Part shown: positions 13,290 through 28,722 of the stretch, in pieces | Numbering within the stretch: the stretch's first letter is position 1 | How the letters are laid out: each line of letters opens with the position of its first letter | NCBI RefSeq assembly: GCF_000247695.1 | Contig: NW_004624732.1 | Span: 41,547,945-41,611,944 of the forward strand | Source: Heterocephalus glaber | Taxonomy: Eukaryota; Chordata; Mammalia; Rodentia; Bathyergidae | Direction of reading: 5' to 3' | Length of the DNA: 64,000 bases | The notes under the pieces: generated by a model | Told to the model about the DNA's origin: nothing | Database searches by the model: none | The model's input: the letters and a program-made list of their open reading frames with translations, nothing else | Made by a program: the position numbers and the translations under genes

Positions 13290-15345
13290 AAGGGCAAGAC
13301 AGAGCAACATCAGTGTGCAAACTATCACAGCAACCATCCAGGCTGCAAATGTTATCCACCTACCTATAAGATTATTTTATTGTCCTTTATTGGAACAATG
13401 AGTCACTATGTCCAAAACATGGTCTGTAATTAAAGAACAATCTGAATGGTTTTCTGAAGGGGGATTGCGCAAGGCAATAGGAAAGAAGGAAAATAGCATA
13501 GTTATTACATTTCTGGTTTAAAAAAGAAGAATCTACTTGTCAGAATAATGACAGCAGATTCCTAAAAAATATTATACATCAGCTGGAGTTGTTTGCTAGA
13601 AAGGAAGTATCATCAAGCATTCAACAGAATAATCCTAGGAGGAATTAAAATTTGAATACCTCAGAATAAAATTGCCTTTCAAGAAGTCTTCTTTGCCACA
13701 GATGGTACCAAGCTTTCATTTCACGAATAAACATTTCCACTATTTACTTACATTTTGGTTGCATACTATACCAACTTACAACAGCAGGTTGAAAACAATA
13801 AGTAAAAAGAGGAAATTTTCTTGATTTTCTATTATCATTGATTCATTGGACCAATAGATGGCATTAATAATTATTTAGACACATGAAAAACTATCTCAAA
13901 TACTGTGCAGAAATAAAGACTTTTATTTTTATGGATAAAAATATTTTTTCATACCCAGTAGTAGTATGGTTATAGATTATTAAAATTTTCCAATTTTATA
14001 TTCTCAATAATTCACTCAAGATAATAGCAAATCATAAGAGTATTTTCGCATGTATTGCTGTTGTTGAAATCTAATTCTTACATTCTGGATACGAGAAATG
14101 CCTCCAAAGGAATACAGGAGTGGAAGCAAGTATGCTCTAAACTTTGTAATATATGTAAATGTCATCGAATTCCCAGGATTTCATGTTTTTCTTTCTGCAT
14201 GTCTTACTTCTAAAACATTTTACTAATCAGGGTTTAAAAGTGAAGCTTATTCTATTCCTCAACAATATTCATTTATTTTGTTAGAATTTTGTCACTTTAG
14301 AGCTTTCACGGTGTTGCTGGATTGGACATTCTTCTCATTTTAAAACCTAAGTAGTTTAAGGAAAAATAAATATATTGAATCAGCTGTTTTCATCTAATAT
14401 TTTACAGATACAACATACTTTGTCTTCAAATCAAAGATGATAACATACTTTTTGTTCATTTACTGACTGGAAAATTACCCTTTCTAAGAATCAGTTTTTA
14501 AGATTTTTCATTTCTACTGTTTATCTTTTAAATTCAATGTACACATTTATATAATTATAAAATTATACCTTTATGTAGATCAGTGATGACTGCATTTGAA
14601 TATCATAAAACAACACATTACAAAGCACTATGATTAGAGAAAATGGAAATTGTGAACATCTGGAATAAGGAATTTGAATTTGAAAGTCTGAAATTTTTAT
14701 AAAGTCTTTTTTCCTATGCTTGTCCATATTTCAATTAGTACTGACTGTAACCATTTATCTGGAACAGCTTAATTCAACATAAATGTACTGATTAAGTACC
14801 CAGTTAGAATAGTAGTTATTCCTAAGTCTTTGTTAGGTGAGTACATGAAGTATATTTTTTCTTATGTCTCCTCTGGACCACAAAACCTTTCTTGTAGCAT
14901 TCTCTTACTGACTTCCCTCTTTAGCAGGAAGGGAACATTATTGGCCCCTATTCTTCACTGACATGAAGGGAGCTCTTGCCTAGGACATGCTATACCACCT
15001 TTTCTCCATGCTTTTGCTACGTGTCGGACAGGGCCATGGCATTTTCTCTTCAACCTGATCAGATTTCACATGTAGATATCACAAATATATTTCATGTCTC
15101 TGTCTTTTTTTCCAGTGCCAGAATCCAGGGCTAGAATGGAGGCAGAATGCAAGACACCACTACCAAATTGAATTTATTTTTCTGATTATGCCATGAGAGA
15201 CTTTTCTTATAGTTAAAGAGAAGATGGCACTTAAATTGAATAGGGCTAAAGCTTAAAAAGAGTGTACTGAAGTGTTCCAATACTTTCATAATTCATGTTC
15301 AAAGTTATTATTGTTGTCTTTTCACATTACCATCTGTATGTACAT
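13290..15345. other. Intron without recognisable element
   Basis: AT-rich. A patch near 14860-15130 is less AT-rich but I cannot assign it. Confidence 0.4.
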
Positions 15346-15349
15346 GCAT

Positions 15350-15770
15350 ATAAAGATTCTTCCCTTTTAATGCTCCTTTATTAAAATATAATTCACATTC
15401 CACTCATTTAAAAATTATAATTGTATGTTTTCAATATATTCATAGCTGTGCAACCATCAACAACACAACCTAAATGCAGAACATTTTCTTCACCATTCCC
15501 TAAAACAGGACCTCATATTCAATATCAGTTGTTCCTCATTCCTTTCCCAACCATGACTCTAAATTCTGTCTCCTTAGATTTGCCTATGTGGCATCTGTCA
15601 TAAAACATATGTGCTCTTTTCTTACTAGTTCTTTCCTCTTAGCATCTATACCATCTTTAAGGTTCATCAATATTATAGCATGCATGTGTACATTGTTATT
15701 TTTATATTCTCAAATAATATTCCTTCATAGGGATTTACAACATTTATCCATTCATTAGAATTCTTTTTCT
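15350..15770 (-). mobile_element. Ancient L1 (L1M) 3' fragment, antisense
   Basis: Contains TGTGCAACCATCAACAACAC, later TTAGCATCTATACC, AAGGTTCATCAATATTATAG and AATAATATTCCTTCATAGGG, then TTTATCCATTCATTAGAATT. This is the typical order of an antisense L1M 3' end region. Confidence 0.75.
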
Positions 15771-16810
15771 ATTTTGTTGTTTTTGCTTCATTTATTATTT
15801 CCAGAACTTGGTCTATATTATAATAAACTTAATGAAGTACTTATACATTCAGAAACTTTAAGAAGACCAGCAAACATAAAGACAATAAGCACTGCTTGTT
15901 TCCTAATGACAAGATTTTTCATCAAAAAGCGTATTTTTGGATCCTGTATACAAAAAGTACAAACAAGTTGATAAAAATGGAAAATGGAACTAAAATTTTT
16001 ATATTAAAATATCAAGCATAAGAATGATGGAAGTTTTCATTTTGACTTCATAGAACTACATAGTTGCCTTGGGGTTAATATGTTGAAATATCTGATTATG
16101 TGAAGAGAACAGACTGATACTGGAATTCTTAGCAATACTGTACCAGTATCAAAATTTAGGAACTAAATTTTGCACTAGAATGGGCATTAAAAAATGGTGA
16201 TCTATTTAGCTTTGGTCATATTTTTAATTTAGTACTTTGTTCTAGCAGAATTTCTAATGTGGTCAAAACTGTCAGTGGACTTTTAAATTACTACTGCTAT
16301 TACAATCTCTATACACTAAGAACTTCCGATTCAGATATTATAAAGGTAAAAATCCTCGCTGCATAGATAAATAAAGTTTCTCTTTCCAGATCAAAAGAAA
16401 ACAAGTTCAATAATTTTGTAGTGCCATTAGATATGAATACAAACAACATGGGAGCTAATGTTTGATTTCCATAAAAGTGTTTTTATATGTTCCTGTGTCT
16501 CAGCATATATGAGATATGTTATTGGTGAAGATTCTTTTTATTGCTATGTTTTAAAGGATTTAATAAAATCACATTGAAATAATTAACCTCACATTTTCTT
16601 CCCTTCCTAAGTTTATTCACACTACAAAGCTGCACCTTATGCTCTCCCACACATACTCATTTTCAAGGAAATACAAAACAAAAGGATTCAAGTTTCTTAG
16701 GTTATTTAAAAAAAACAAACAAACAATCAACTAGAACAGCAGTCATCCATGAAAACAACTGACATTTCATTTCATATGGAAGGTAAATCCGAATAGCATG
16801 AGAACCTTTC

Positions 16811-18440
<1,630 letters not shown>

Positions 18441-18454
18441 ATAAAGAGATAAAT

Positions 18455-18565
18455 ACATAAAGGTCAGTTTGGAGCTAGGGGTAGACCACTCGCCTAGCAT
18501 ACACAAGCCCCTAGGTTCCATCCACAACACCACACACACATACAGATGTGTGGACACACACACAC
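18455..18565 (+). repeat. tRNA-type SINE with CA-rich tail
   Basis: TTTGGAGCTAGGGGTAGACC, then CTCGCCTAGCATACACAAGC and GGTTCCATCCACAACACC, followed by a run of CACACA/TGTGTG. A and B boxes are decayed but in the right order and spacing. It is an older subtype than the GCCGCCTGCCTC elements elsewhere. Confidence 0.7.
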
Positions 18566-19566
18566 ATGTGTGGGCACATAAACAGGGAATCCTTTGGTGA
18601 TGTAAGAATTATTTAAAGGACAGCTAGGCTTGGAATAAATAGAATATAGGACAGTCCAGGCAGAGTGGAGCATAATCAAATTTGCTAATGCAGTGTGATC
18701 ACAATGCCTTTAAGAGAAAAATTCTACTGAAATTAAAATGGATTTTAGGTTGTAAGACTTGAGTTTTCTCCACCAAAGAGTGGTGTGGGATATTTATAAG
18801 TACACTTCAGTGCTAGCGGAGGGTGCTTACATTTTGTTTAAGGCAGCACAAAGCATTTGGATTTGATATAAAGAAAAATCATGGGATGCAATTCAGTTCA
18901 TTTTATTTATACAGCAGGATCATATATAATTTATCAACGAATAATAAATACTAATACATATATAATATTTCCCAGAGTGAAATAATGCTGACTAATAATT
19001 AGATTAGGAGAACAGATGTAAAGCAAATCAGTAGTAAATTCAGGACCTTTAGGCGACAGGTTTTCTCTTCTTTCATCTCTCTGAAATGATAGAAGATGGG
19101 TCTTATAAGTGGTAAATAAATGGTTCTTTTGTGAATATCATTGTATAACGTCACAGTAAATAAAAAGGTACTTGCTGAAAATATAAAGAATTAGAGAGGA
19201 TCATAAAGAACCACTTACAGTGTTGGAGTCCAGTATCGCAAAAACAGGTCAGAGACAGTAAGATCTTGATTTTGGTGGGAAGCATTTGATAGGTAACTTG
19301 AAGCTTAAGGATAAGTATTTAATAATAAAACACACTACATAGTTATTGTTGGAAGACTTGTGGTTCTCCAGAGTTCAAGATGATTGGGCTTTAGTAGTGG
19401 AGATTCAGATGGAAACTGATACAAATGATACAATATGCATTAAGACTTATCACTAAATACTTGAAAGACGTAAACATGTCTTCGAGTAAATAGTGCAGAC
19501 ATTTATTGAAAAAAAACAAGAGAGGATATATAAATACAGGATATATAATAGAGGATATATAAAAAG

Positions 19567-19600
19567 ATTGTGTGTGGGTGTGTGTGCACATGTGCATGTG
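19567..19600 (+). repeat. Imperfect (TG)n microsatellite
   Basis: TGTGTGTGGGTGTGTGTGCA followed by CATGTGCATGTG. Confidence 0.7.
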
Positions 19601-19689
19601 AGCTAGTTAAAGTGGGTAGTGGGATAGTAATACTAGGGATTAATAGGATATTAATAAAGGCAACAGCATTTATATAGTGATTATCTCAA

Positions 19690-21110
19690 AACACTTCTCA
19701 CATCTTAATTTGTTCATTGTTTTTATTTCTACAAAAATGTATTGATCTTCTACTGTGTTCTAAGCATTAGAGAAGAAATAATGGATAAAAAAAGCAGAAA
19801 TCCCCACCATCATGCAGCTTAAATTATACTGACAGCAACAAAATGTATGAGTTGATTTTATATTAAAAGGTAAACCTTATGGGGAAATATAAAACAGAAC
19901 TGGCAATTGAGGGGCAGAGAACAAGGGGTGAAACGTAATTTCAGACCGGGTGGTCAGAGGACATCACAGAGAATGTGCCATAATGAGAATACAGGCTTAC
20001 ATAGGCGAGGGTGACATTCATTTGAATAAAGGTCATGTGTTAAGGATCATGGGCTAAACATCAGAGGCAGAAAAGTGTTTGGCAAATTTAAGAAACACTA
20101 AAGACGTTGGCATAACAGGAGAAAAAGAGGAATTAGGAAGAGATGACCTGAGGGTAGGTGTGGTTGGGGGGTGCAGAAGAAGACTGAATTTTATTTCAAA
20201 GCAAGACAGTAGACTTTTGGAAGAGTCTGAGCAGAGTGACACAACCTGACTTACTTTTTCTCTTCAGTAGTGTGACATGAACCCAGGACCTTGCCACTGA
20301 GCTATATCCTCATTATTTAAAAAAAAAAAAAAAAAGTATTTTTTATTTTGAGACTCTGTCTTGCAAATTCACACAATTGCCCAGGATGGTCTCAAACTTG
20401 AAATCCTCCTGCATCAGCCTCCAGAGTGCAAGGATTACCGGTGTTTGTCCTCAGATCTGTCCTGATTTACTCTGTTAAAGGATTACTCTGGCTTTGGTGC
20501 TGAGAATAGAGTGCCATGAAGTGAAGTTGGAAGTAGAGAAATCAAGAAGTATGCTATAGGAATAACCTCGGTGAATGAGGCATGGGTAAAAATGTTGATG
20601 AAATAGTTACAAGACTAAACTTAATGAAGAAATTGAAGGCAAATATTTTCACTGTCTCATTAACTGTTGGAATTTTGAATTCTGATTTCTGAATCCAAAT
20701 ATTATATTTTCATCACTTTTTAAACACTGAATTTGGGGTACTTGGAGACATCCAAGAAGGAATATATAATAGGCAGTGAAATATTGATGTCTGAAATTCC
20801 AAATGACAACAACAGGGAACAGAACAGAATTAGCATCCTAAGAAGATAGCAAACAGCTATAGGAATTGATGATGCAGCTACAGTTAAAGTGAGGAAAGGG
20901 AGGTATGGAGAGGATCTATAGGTTGTCCAGAGGAAAAAGCCCTGAAGTAAGTAGGTGGGGCAGAAAGACAGAAGAGACAAGCTTTGCCACAGAGAAAGGA
21001 GGAAATGGCAAAGCAAAAGGACATTTACCAAAGCTGTGTGGAATTTCAAGAATTGAACTGAGGAAGGGGTCCCTAATGACAAAATTCCAGTGCAGTAACT
21101 TCTGTAAAGA
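19690..21110 (-). mobile_element. L2 LINE, antisense, split by a SINE
   Basis: On the plus strand it reads as the reverse of an L2 3' end: TGTGTTCTAAGCATTAGAG, CCCCACCATCATGCAGCTTA, GGTGGTCAGAGGACATCAC and GAGCAGAGTGACACAACCTG. After the inserted SINE it continues with AAAGGATTACTCTGGCTTTG, then GGTGCTGAGAATAGAG and GAGACATCCAAGAAGG. About 1.2 kb of L2 sequence is kept in order on either side of the SINE. No coding capacity remains. Confidence 0.7.
20256..20460 (-). repeat. Dimeric B1-ID SINE (B1-dID)
   Basis: On the minus strand a 7SL-derived B1 monomer (with CTCTGGAGGCTGATGCAGGA and GTTTGAGACCATCCTGGGC) is followed by a T-rich linker. An ID-like monomer then follows (GGATATAGCTCAGTGGCAAG and CCTGGGTTCA). 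The unit lies between 11 bp direct repeats, CCTGACTTACT at 20245-20255 and CCTGATTTACT at 20461-20471 (one mismatch), inside an L2. B1-dID dimers are known from squirrel-related, castorid and some hystricognath rodents and not from mice or rats. Confidence 0.85.
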
Positions 21111-21114
21111 TTCA

Positions 21115-22950
21115 ACAGGCTTATGTACTAAAGGAAAGGTACTGGTGAAGCAAGGGGACCAAAAGGGAAATGAAAGTGGAACAATTTTCCCAAGAAAAAT
21201 TCATGGGGGATAAAATAAGAACCTAAAATACAGTAAGAATATTGGATCTGAGAAAAAGAATAGAAAAATGAAATGACAGATAAATTATTACCTAATAGAG
21301 AACAAAGTGAAAGTATTTTTCCCTGACTGCGTTTACTTAAAGAACTGAGAAACATAATTAGTTTTTGAAATGTGAGGAAGGTGGAATGAGAAAGAGTGGT
21401 AAAGGTTTTGAATAATTGCTCTGGGAATTAGTAAAGGAATCATCTAGCAACTTGGGAAAGGATTACTTTCTAATAACAATGAAGATACAGCTAACATTGA
21501 AAGTATCCCTTTGACAACTGAGTGTTCATTTTATTTTGTTTTAATGTTCAAATGTTCACCTATGTTACAGAATAATCCTTGGTAAAATCCCAAAAGAAAA
21601 TCACTTAGGAAAACAAGCAAACCATGCACTCTCAATGTGTACTCAGACACATAAATAAATCCATTGTAATTCAAAATAACTTTTTCTGCCCCAGGAGTAA
21701 GGTATACTTTAAGCGATTTACCTAATGAGCATGTGTTATCAGCTTCCAAGGCAAAATCCTACCTTTAGACACAATTTACATTATTGCAGTTTGGGGGACA
21801 GTTTTCTATAACCCATCTGTTCATTTTTCAACCAGATATTTTATTTCAAGGTCAGTTTTCAAAAGCACTGATTATAGTTTTTAAATGAGCAAATTTTCAG
21901 TTTTTCTGAGCTGATTACTTAAAAAATATACCTACTGTATTTAGGTCCTTGAATCAGAAGCAATATATATTACATATATTTGTGCTTTTCGTTTATCCTT
22001 TTAAATGCTTATACCCAGACTTCTGAGATAGTCAGACTAATCTTGTTTCAAATGTCTTTCTATTGTATGCAACATAATATTTTACACTGTAATTAAAACA
22101 AGAATCTTATGAGGATGGAAGTTAGTTTTAGTTACATCCTAAGGAAGAAGATCAAAGCTAGAGTTATGTATGTCTCTTTATAATAATAGACTCTCTCAAA
22201 AACATGAAAAGATTAGGAAAATCATCCTCCATTAAGACTGAATTCATTCTGTCATAACCAAAGTATGATACTCTTTCTATACATACATGAAGACATCCAA
22301 TTACCTATTTTACTTGTAATTAGTAAATTTTCTGAAAGTTTAATATAGTCTTAGCTAAAATATTTTATATACATAAATTGCCACAGATGATTCCCATTTT
22401 CTCATTATAATATCTGAAAAACTGCTGCTTTTGATCTTTTGGAAAAATAAGAACTATCAAAGTCAAAAACTCATAATATATCAAACGGGATCTACTGAAT
22501 AAATATAATCTCCATATCCTTTAATCTTTCACCACAACTAATTTTCAATGATTTTGTGTCATTTCCTTTATGAATTGACTTGTTATATATGAATAATTAG
22601 AATGATAGTTTACTAAAAAATTGTCTGCCTGTCAATCATAGCAAGGCACTAAAGGGAAATTTAAAAGAAATAATGAGCTCTGGTTCATTGTTAGAAATTA
22701 AAAGTAAAGTAGGGATGTATATGCACTCAATGACTAAATTCTTACACCTTCAGATAATGACACTACAAATAGCTTTAAATATAAATACCAAGTAAAATAT
22801 TAGGAATATGCTGGGACTTAAGTTTTCAGAATTTAGTTAATATCAGCACTATTGTAACTGTATCTCATTGTTACTGTTGTTATTTTGCAGCTCCTGAATG
22901 ATAAAGTCTCAAAGGGTAGAGAATTTTGTCATTGACTTCAGATTTGTACT
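21115..22950. other. Intron without recognisable element
   Basis: AT-rich, no repeat signature that I can name and no exon. Confidence 0.4.
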
Positions 22951-22954
22951 AACA

Positions 22955-23535
22955 GAAAGATTTCAATGAGACACATGCACTCTCATGCTCATTGCAGCTC
23001 TATTTACAATAGTCAAGACATGGAATATCATAAAAATATGTAAATGGATAGAGGAGAGAAGAAATTTTGTTATAAACACACAATAGATACTATTTAGGCA
23101 TAATAAAAATGAGGGCATCATGTTAAGTGAAATAAGCCAAACAAAGGAAAACAATACATGATCTTAGGTATATGTGAACTCTACCAAACCTTACTTTTAT
23201 GTAAGTATGGAAGGGTGGCACCTCAGGGCGGTGAAAGTGGGGAGGAGCAGACAGGAGAAGGAGAATTTGATAACAATCCCAACACTGTCAGACCGGAGGG
23301 GTAAATGTGATAGTCTCCAGCGCACTAGGTGAATATAATTAGCAAAAATGCACTGTGCATTTAAAACAGTTATGAGAGTGTTCTGAATATTTTACCCCCC
23401 AAATGATAAATGCTTAGGGTGGTTTGTAAGCTATTTACCTTGACTTGATCATTACATAATGTATATGTGAATCAGAGTATCATATTTTGCCCCCTCAATA
23501 TGCAAAATTTTATGTCAATCAAAAATTTTTTTAGA
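22955..23535 (+). mobile_element. Ancient L1 3' end (ORF2 C-terminus and 3' UTR)
   Basis: GCAGCTCTATTTACAATAGT, then ACATGGAATATCATAAAAA, TTAAGTGAAATAAGCCAAAC and GATCTTAGGTATATGTG occur in L1M order. A G-rich 3' UTR section (23205-23300) and AAATTTTATGTCAATCAAAA follow. Many substitutions; inactive. Confidence 0.8.
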
Positions 23536-24419
23536 TGACTTGATAGAAAAAAAGAAATTTTCTGAAAATAATTCTACACTATTTTTGCATTCAGAAGGTT
23601 AAAAAAAGCCAAAGCACAAAACTGCATTCTGTGTTTTACTGGCCAAATGATAAATACTTTTGTTTAGTTAATCACTAAAATAAAACTAAGTTCTCCCATG
23701 GTTAAAATAAAAGAATAGTAAAGATTACACTCTATAAAATTAAAGCTTTAGTGAAAACTAAAAATCAAATATAAGGGAGATTCAATGTTATCCTCCAGGG
23801 ACTCTTAAATATTATATAGAAAATAAGATTTTACAATGGCTGGTGTGCATTGATAATTTAGCTAAATATGTTAATGATAATTTTAAAAATTTTAATTCTA
23901 AGATAAAATGCAACTCACTATTTCAAGTTACATTTGGATTTTGTATATTTGGGGATTAAGGTGGGGAGAAGTAGATAAAAATAGCAGAACTTTGAGAGTT
24001 TCAGTTTGCTAAGGACATGCATCCCCTTCTAAAATGAGTGATTGATTCACAAAACTTATTATTTACTGTAGGATTATAATGGCTGGTATCATTTATCTAT
24101 ATTAAATTCATCTTGAAACATCTCCATAGAGGTAAAGTAGAAATGCTTTGTGTAATGAAAAATATCCATATTTTGATAGTACAATTTTAATTAATAATTC
24201 TCATTATCATGCTGGAACATTATTGATAGTTTAGAGATGTAATTATTCTACAGACATATGTGCACACATACCCACATAATACGTACACATGTTCTTATAT
24301 TTTAAAAGTGTCATACAAATATGCCTCATGCTGTCATTTCTGAAGTGAAAAACGATACACTAATCATGTAAGAATAAGATTTGAAATTGAGTAAGTGCCC
24401 TGAGGTAGGCTCATCCTAC

Positions 24420-24830
24420 AATGACACACCACATACTGACTCCTAGAACCTGTCACGTTAGTAACAGGAGCCTTGCCGATGTGTTAAGGGAAGGACGTAG
24501 AAGAGGGGGGATTGTCTTGGATTATATAGTTGGTCCAATATAATCACAAGGGATGTTGTAAGAGGGACAACAGAAAGGAGAAAAGTGGATGTGCATTGGA
24601 GGAAGAAGTTATAGGGATCTGGGAAAAGGGCCAGAGGCAAGGAATTTGGGATAGACACCAGGTTCTGGAAAAGGCAAGGAAATGGATGGTCACCTAAAAT
24701 TTCCAGAACTCAACCCTATCAACACTATCCAGACTTCTGCTATTTAGCAATGTGAAGACAATATACTTGTAATCCTCTAAGATGGTACATTTGTGGTAAT
24801 TTGTTATAACAAGTCCCTAGTTCCATTTCA
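24420..24830 (+). mobile_element. MLT1-like LTR, degenerate
   Basis: GCCTTGCCGATGTGTTAAGG, GATTGTCTTGGATTATATAG, CCAATATAATCACAAGGGAT and GGTTCTGGAAAAGGCAAGGA, ending TTTGTGGTAATTTGTTATAA. This follows the order of an old MaLR-class LTR. Confidence 0.65.
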
Positions 24831-25570
24831 TAGCCAAGACACAAAACATGTAAGTCTGATCAAATGAGTAAGACACAAATGCCAAACTATTTTACCACTA
24901 AGTTAACTTATCTTAGTTTCAACAGTAAAATAAAATGCTTATTCTTCTGTATGATAGCAAATGCCGAGGAAAATACATTGACAGAGCAGAAAAGTCCTCT
25001 ATAATGACTAAAAGCACAATACAGAAATTTATGGAAAATACAAATATTCAAATAACTGAAAAAATATATGAATTGGGAAGTGTGCACATGCATATATTGT
25101 GTGCACATGAGTGTACATGTTTTCATTCTTGTAAGATGAGAAAATTCAAATCTTTGATGAGTTCGTTATGAAAATTATAATTAATCCAAAATCTTTATGC
25201 TTTCTACTGGTATTACCAAATTCTCAATCATTCTATGCCTTATTAATCATCAAATGTTTTTGGAGCTCCAAATGCCAGGTTACAGTTGAAAAACCATCTT
25301 ATATAAACCTAAATCTAAATTGAAAATTTAAAGAAACACATTATTCACAGGAGGAAGCCTTGCTCATTTATCATTTCTATCATTACGAACAAATAAGAAT
25401 TACCTCGCTAAACATTTCAAATCCAATTTGACATTTAATTTTCAAGGAGAAAGTCAGTATTTTCTTCCTTGATTATTTTTAAAACTGTTACTGTTCTTGT
25501 GATTTTTGGTCAGTGATATAGAAAACCATAATCACTCAGCATTATATTTAAACTGCTTCTTTACCAAGAA

Positions 25571-25571
<1 letters not shown>

Positions 25572-25610
<39 letters not shown>

Positions 25611-25614
25611 GCAC
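25572..25614 (+). repeat. (CA)n microsatellite
   Basis: About 20 CA units ending CGCACGCAC. Confidence 0.95.
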
Positions 25615-25909
25615 TTTTCCCAGAGTAAAAGTCTTTTTTTTTTTGGCATGAGAGAAAGGATATGTATTCAGTAGAAAAAAGGTAATGCATTCAGTGTGAT
25701 TCACTCAAATTTTTATCATTAAATACTATGCAGTTCTGTGTACTTTTCTGAAATATAAACAAAAATACTATATTTCTTTTTTATCTGCCCTTTCTCAAAA
25801 ACTCACTGAAATAAATAGTTATTTTATTTGCCACATTTTTAAGGTAATTTTTGACATGTCTTCTTCCGATATACAAAATAAGTCTAAAATATTAACGTTT
25901 CTTTGTAAG

Positions 25910-26040
25910 CTCTGTTCTACAAATCCTATGTGATCCTCATCCAATCTCCCAGGGGGTACTGAAATTCTCATTGTTTTTCTCATCTCTAGATTTAGTGAGA
26001 TGTGAAGCAGATCGTTAGGCTTCTGTGGCTACAGGAATGA
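25910..26040 (-). repeat. MIR, antisense
   Basis: CCTATGTGATCCTCATCCAA, GGGGGTACTGAAATTCTCAT and TCTCATCTCTAGATTTAGTG align to the reverse MIR pattern 'gatcctcacaacaaccctatgagg..attttacagatgag'. Confidence 0.55.
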
Positions 26041-26429
26041 TGCAATATCTCCTAACCATTATGCTGTATTTTTATTACTACAATTTTAAGTCCTACAAGT
26101 TCTTATTTTGATTTTAAAATATAGTGTTCAATAATAATTTCTTGTTCTTTATTTCAAAAGGCTTTAAATATATTTACTTTTCTAAGTTTCACTTACTGGG
26201 AACCAAAGTAAGCACTAAAACCCCAATGAGACAATAGAGTCTCTTCCCACAGTTTCTGATGGTTTATCATAGAAGAAAGCAAAACTTCAGTAGTACATTC
26301 AAAGTACACTAATGCGATGTGAGTAGTAATACAGATGTGTTTCTGTGTTTGTCAAAGAATATCAAATGGAATAAGGGGAACTGTGGAGAGAGATAGACTT
26401 AGGAAGAGGACAGGCAAAAAATATAGTTA

Positions 26430-26920
26430 ACTGCCCACCCAACAGCTATTTTTATCATTTTGGAAAATTGTATTCCCTACTATGGAGGCAGAGTACCACA
26501 AGCCTAGTACCACAATCTCTTACAGCTAGGACATGGATATGGGGTTTTTATCACTGTCTAGGTAACAACTGAGTTATACCATTTGCTGGGATTCTCCCAT
26601 GGAGAGTTCTTCTATCTACTAAAAATAGGACTGTGAATAAGAACTCTCCTGTTTGTCTGTAAACAGTGAGCACTTGAAGTCAGCGGTTGCTATAACTGTT
26701 TTGAGAGCATGAAGATAAGCCAGAGGATGAAGGCCACAAAGTGGATCCAATGAGGTTGACAGTGGAAAGCTGCTCAGCACATGGACTGGTCTTAGATGAA
26801 CTTTTTGAACATCTCTGAGGTGCACCTGTATCTCACCTCATCGCTCTGTAGACATTTCATCAGGTGGTGCAGTAAATATCCTTACTGTTCTCTAGCACTG
26901 TGTATTGAGTAATTAATACT
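26430..26920. other. Unclassified, possibly an ancient LTR
   Basis: A block less AT-rich than its surroundings, ending GGTGCAGTAAATATCCTTAC. Its style resembles old LTRs, but I cannot match it to a named family. Confidence 0.25.
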
Positions 26921-27165
26921 AGTATCAAGGAAGCATATCAGAAAATAACTTATTGAAGCATTTTAATACAAGCCTATGAGATTACCACACTGGACAGTGA
27001 GAGATGACATTCCAAACAAAAGGAAGATCACAAATGAGTAGCATGTCGTATTAAGGGAACATTTATCTAGTAATTTATATCACTGAAGTTTATATATGTA
27101 AAATACAGGCTGGAAATTTGGTTGAATATCCACTTTGTTTGGCTTGAATATAATCATTTTCTTTT

Positions 27166-27258
27166 TCTTTCTTCCCTGTTTTCCTTCCTCTTCTTTCATT
27201 CTTTCCAATTTTTCTCCCTCCTTCTATCCTTTCCTCTCTCTCTTTCTTTGTTCCTTGA
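27166..27258 (+). repeat. Polypyrimidine tract (CTTT/CCTT-rich)
   Basis: Nearly 90 bases with almost only C and T. The short open frames on both strands here are low-complexity products of this tract. Confidence 0.85.
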
Positions 27259-27424
27259 GATTTTTCTACCACTGGTCTTTTACCCATTTAGTGAGATTTC
27301 TTTATTTTCATTATTTCAAGTTTGTAGATTTTGAAAATAATTTTATGGGAGATGAAGTAATTAATACCACAAATAATAACAATGTTACATGTCACATGTT
27401 CACTATTTGAAACATATTAAATTA

Positions 27425-27590
27425 AATATTTTATTTAATACTCCTATAAATGTGTTACTTGCATCTTACAAATCACACAAGACTGTTTAGAAAGTTAAGT
27501 GAGTCTTTTAATGCCATTCACCTGGCAAGACTGGGATACAAATGTACCTCTGACAGATAAAATGCTTGCTCTCATAATCACTAAGAAAAT
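27425..27590 (-). repeat. MIR, antisense, nearly full core
   Basis: ATTTAATACTCCTATAAATG, CAAGACTGTTTAGAAAGTTA, GCAAGACTGGGATACAAATG and TGCTTGCTCTCATAATCACT follow the whole reverse MIR (poly-purine, core, tRNA-related part). Confidence 0.7.
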
Positions 27591-28722
27591 TTTGTCAGGC
27601 TGAGGATTAACAGTATTTTGAGAGCAATGACTTTTCCATTGGGAATGTACCATATTTAGCAGCAGTGATGTCAAGGGATTAAAGGACAGTGGTCCTTTCA
27701 GTCACTGTAACAACCCCACACTTTCCCCACACAGGCACATGCACTGCAAATGGCACTTGGAAATCATATAAATGGTATTACTATCTAGACTACATATAAC
27801 TATTAGGACGTGGCATCAATCTTATACTTGCACAATAGACCTCATGTCTTCCTTCTCCAGTCTCTCCTATCTGCTTACTGAGAATTAAAATTCTATGTGT
27901 TTGACTTTCATCTCTATAAAGGACAAAACTATTCCTGGAAGAAGTAAACGTTGCCTGTCGTTTATCTATATTTGTGAATAAAAGTAAGAAGGAAGGCAGT
28001 AACTGAGATAGGAGCCATCATGAAGGGGTAGCGTAAACAAAGATATTGCATATCATCAAGTAAGGAGACTGTAGCACCACGGGCCTTTCCATTGTGACTT
28101 TGCCAAGGGTTTCCTTCTTAACACTGTCCTCAATCACAGGCATGTAGTAATGAACTTCGCATCTCTTTTGATTTCATCCCCATGATCAAAGAAATACTTT
28201 TAAAATGTTTGAAAGTCTCTAGAGAAAAAAAATAGCAAAATGATGAGATGATTTTTTTTATAGACTGGTTAACCTTTTGTTGGCATATGCTCAAATCCAA
28301 AATAATCAAATGTGAAAAGTATCTTTATTAGTTGATATGATAGGAGACAGGGAGCCTCGGGAGGTGGGCTTGTATTATTCGGGTAATTGTGAAATAGGAA
28401 GAAAAGCTCAGTGGGTTTCTCAAGCATAACTCTAGATGCTTCTGTACAGAAGACAAATGGCATGAGAATTTAAATGAATCTCATGACAGTAATTATTACT
28501 TATCACAAAAAGCTTTAATGTAGCATTTTAACGTTAATAGGAAATTAGAAAAGGTAGCCAAAAGACTTACAGGAATATCAAATTAAGCCTCATGTTTTCA
28601 TGCAGAGATATAAATGCATCTATTTTATCCTATTATTCCACAGTTTATTTTTTCAATAATTAAGAAATTTTTGAGAAACAGTATATTGTAATCCAACAGA
28701 ATACATAATAAAAGTCATGCTA

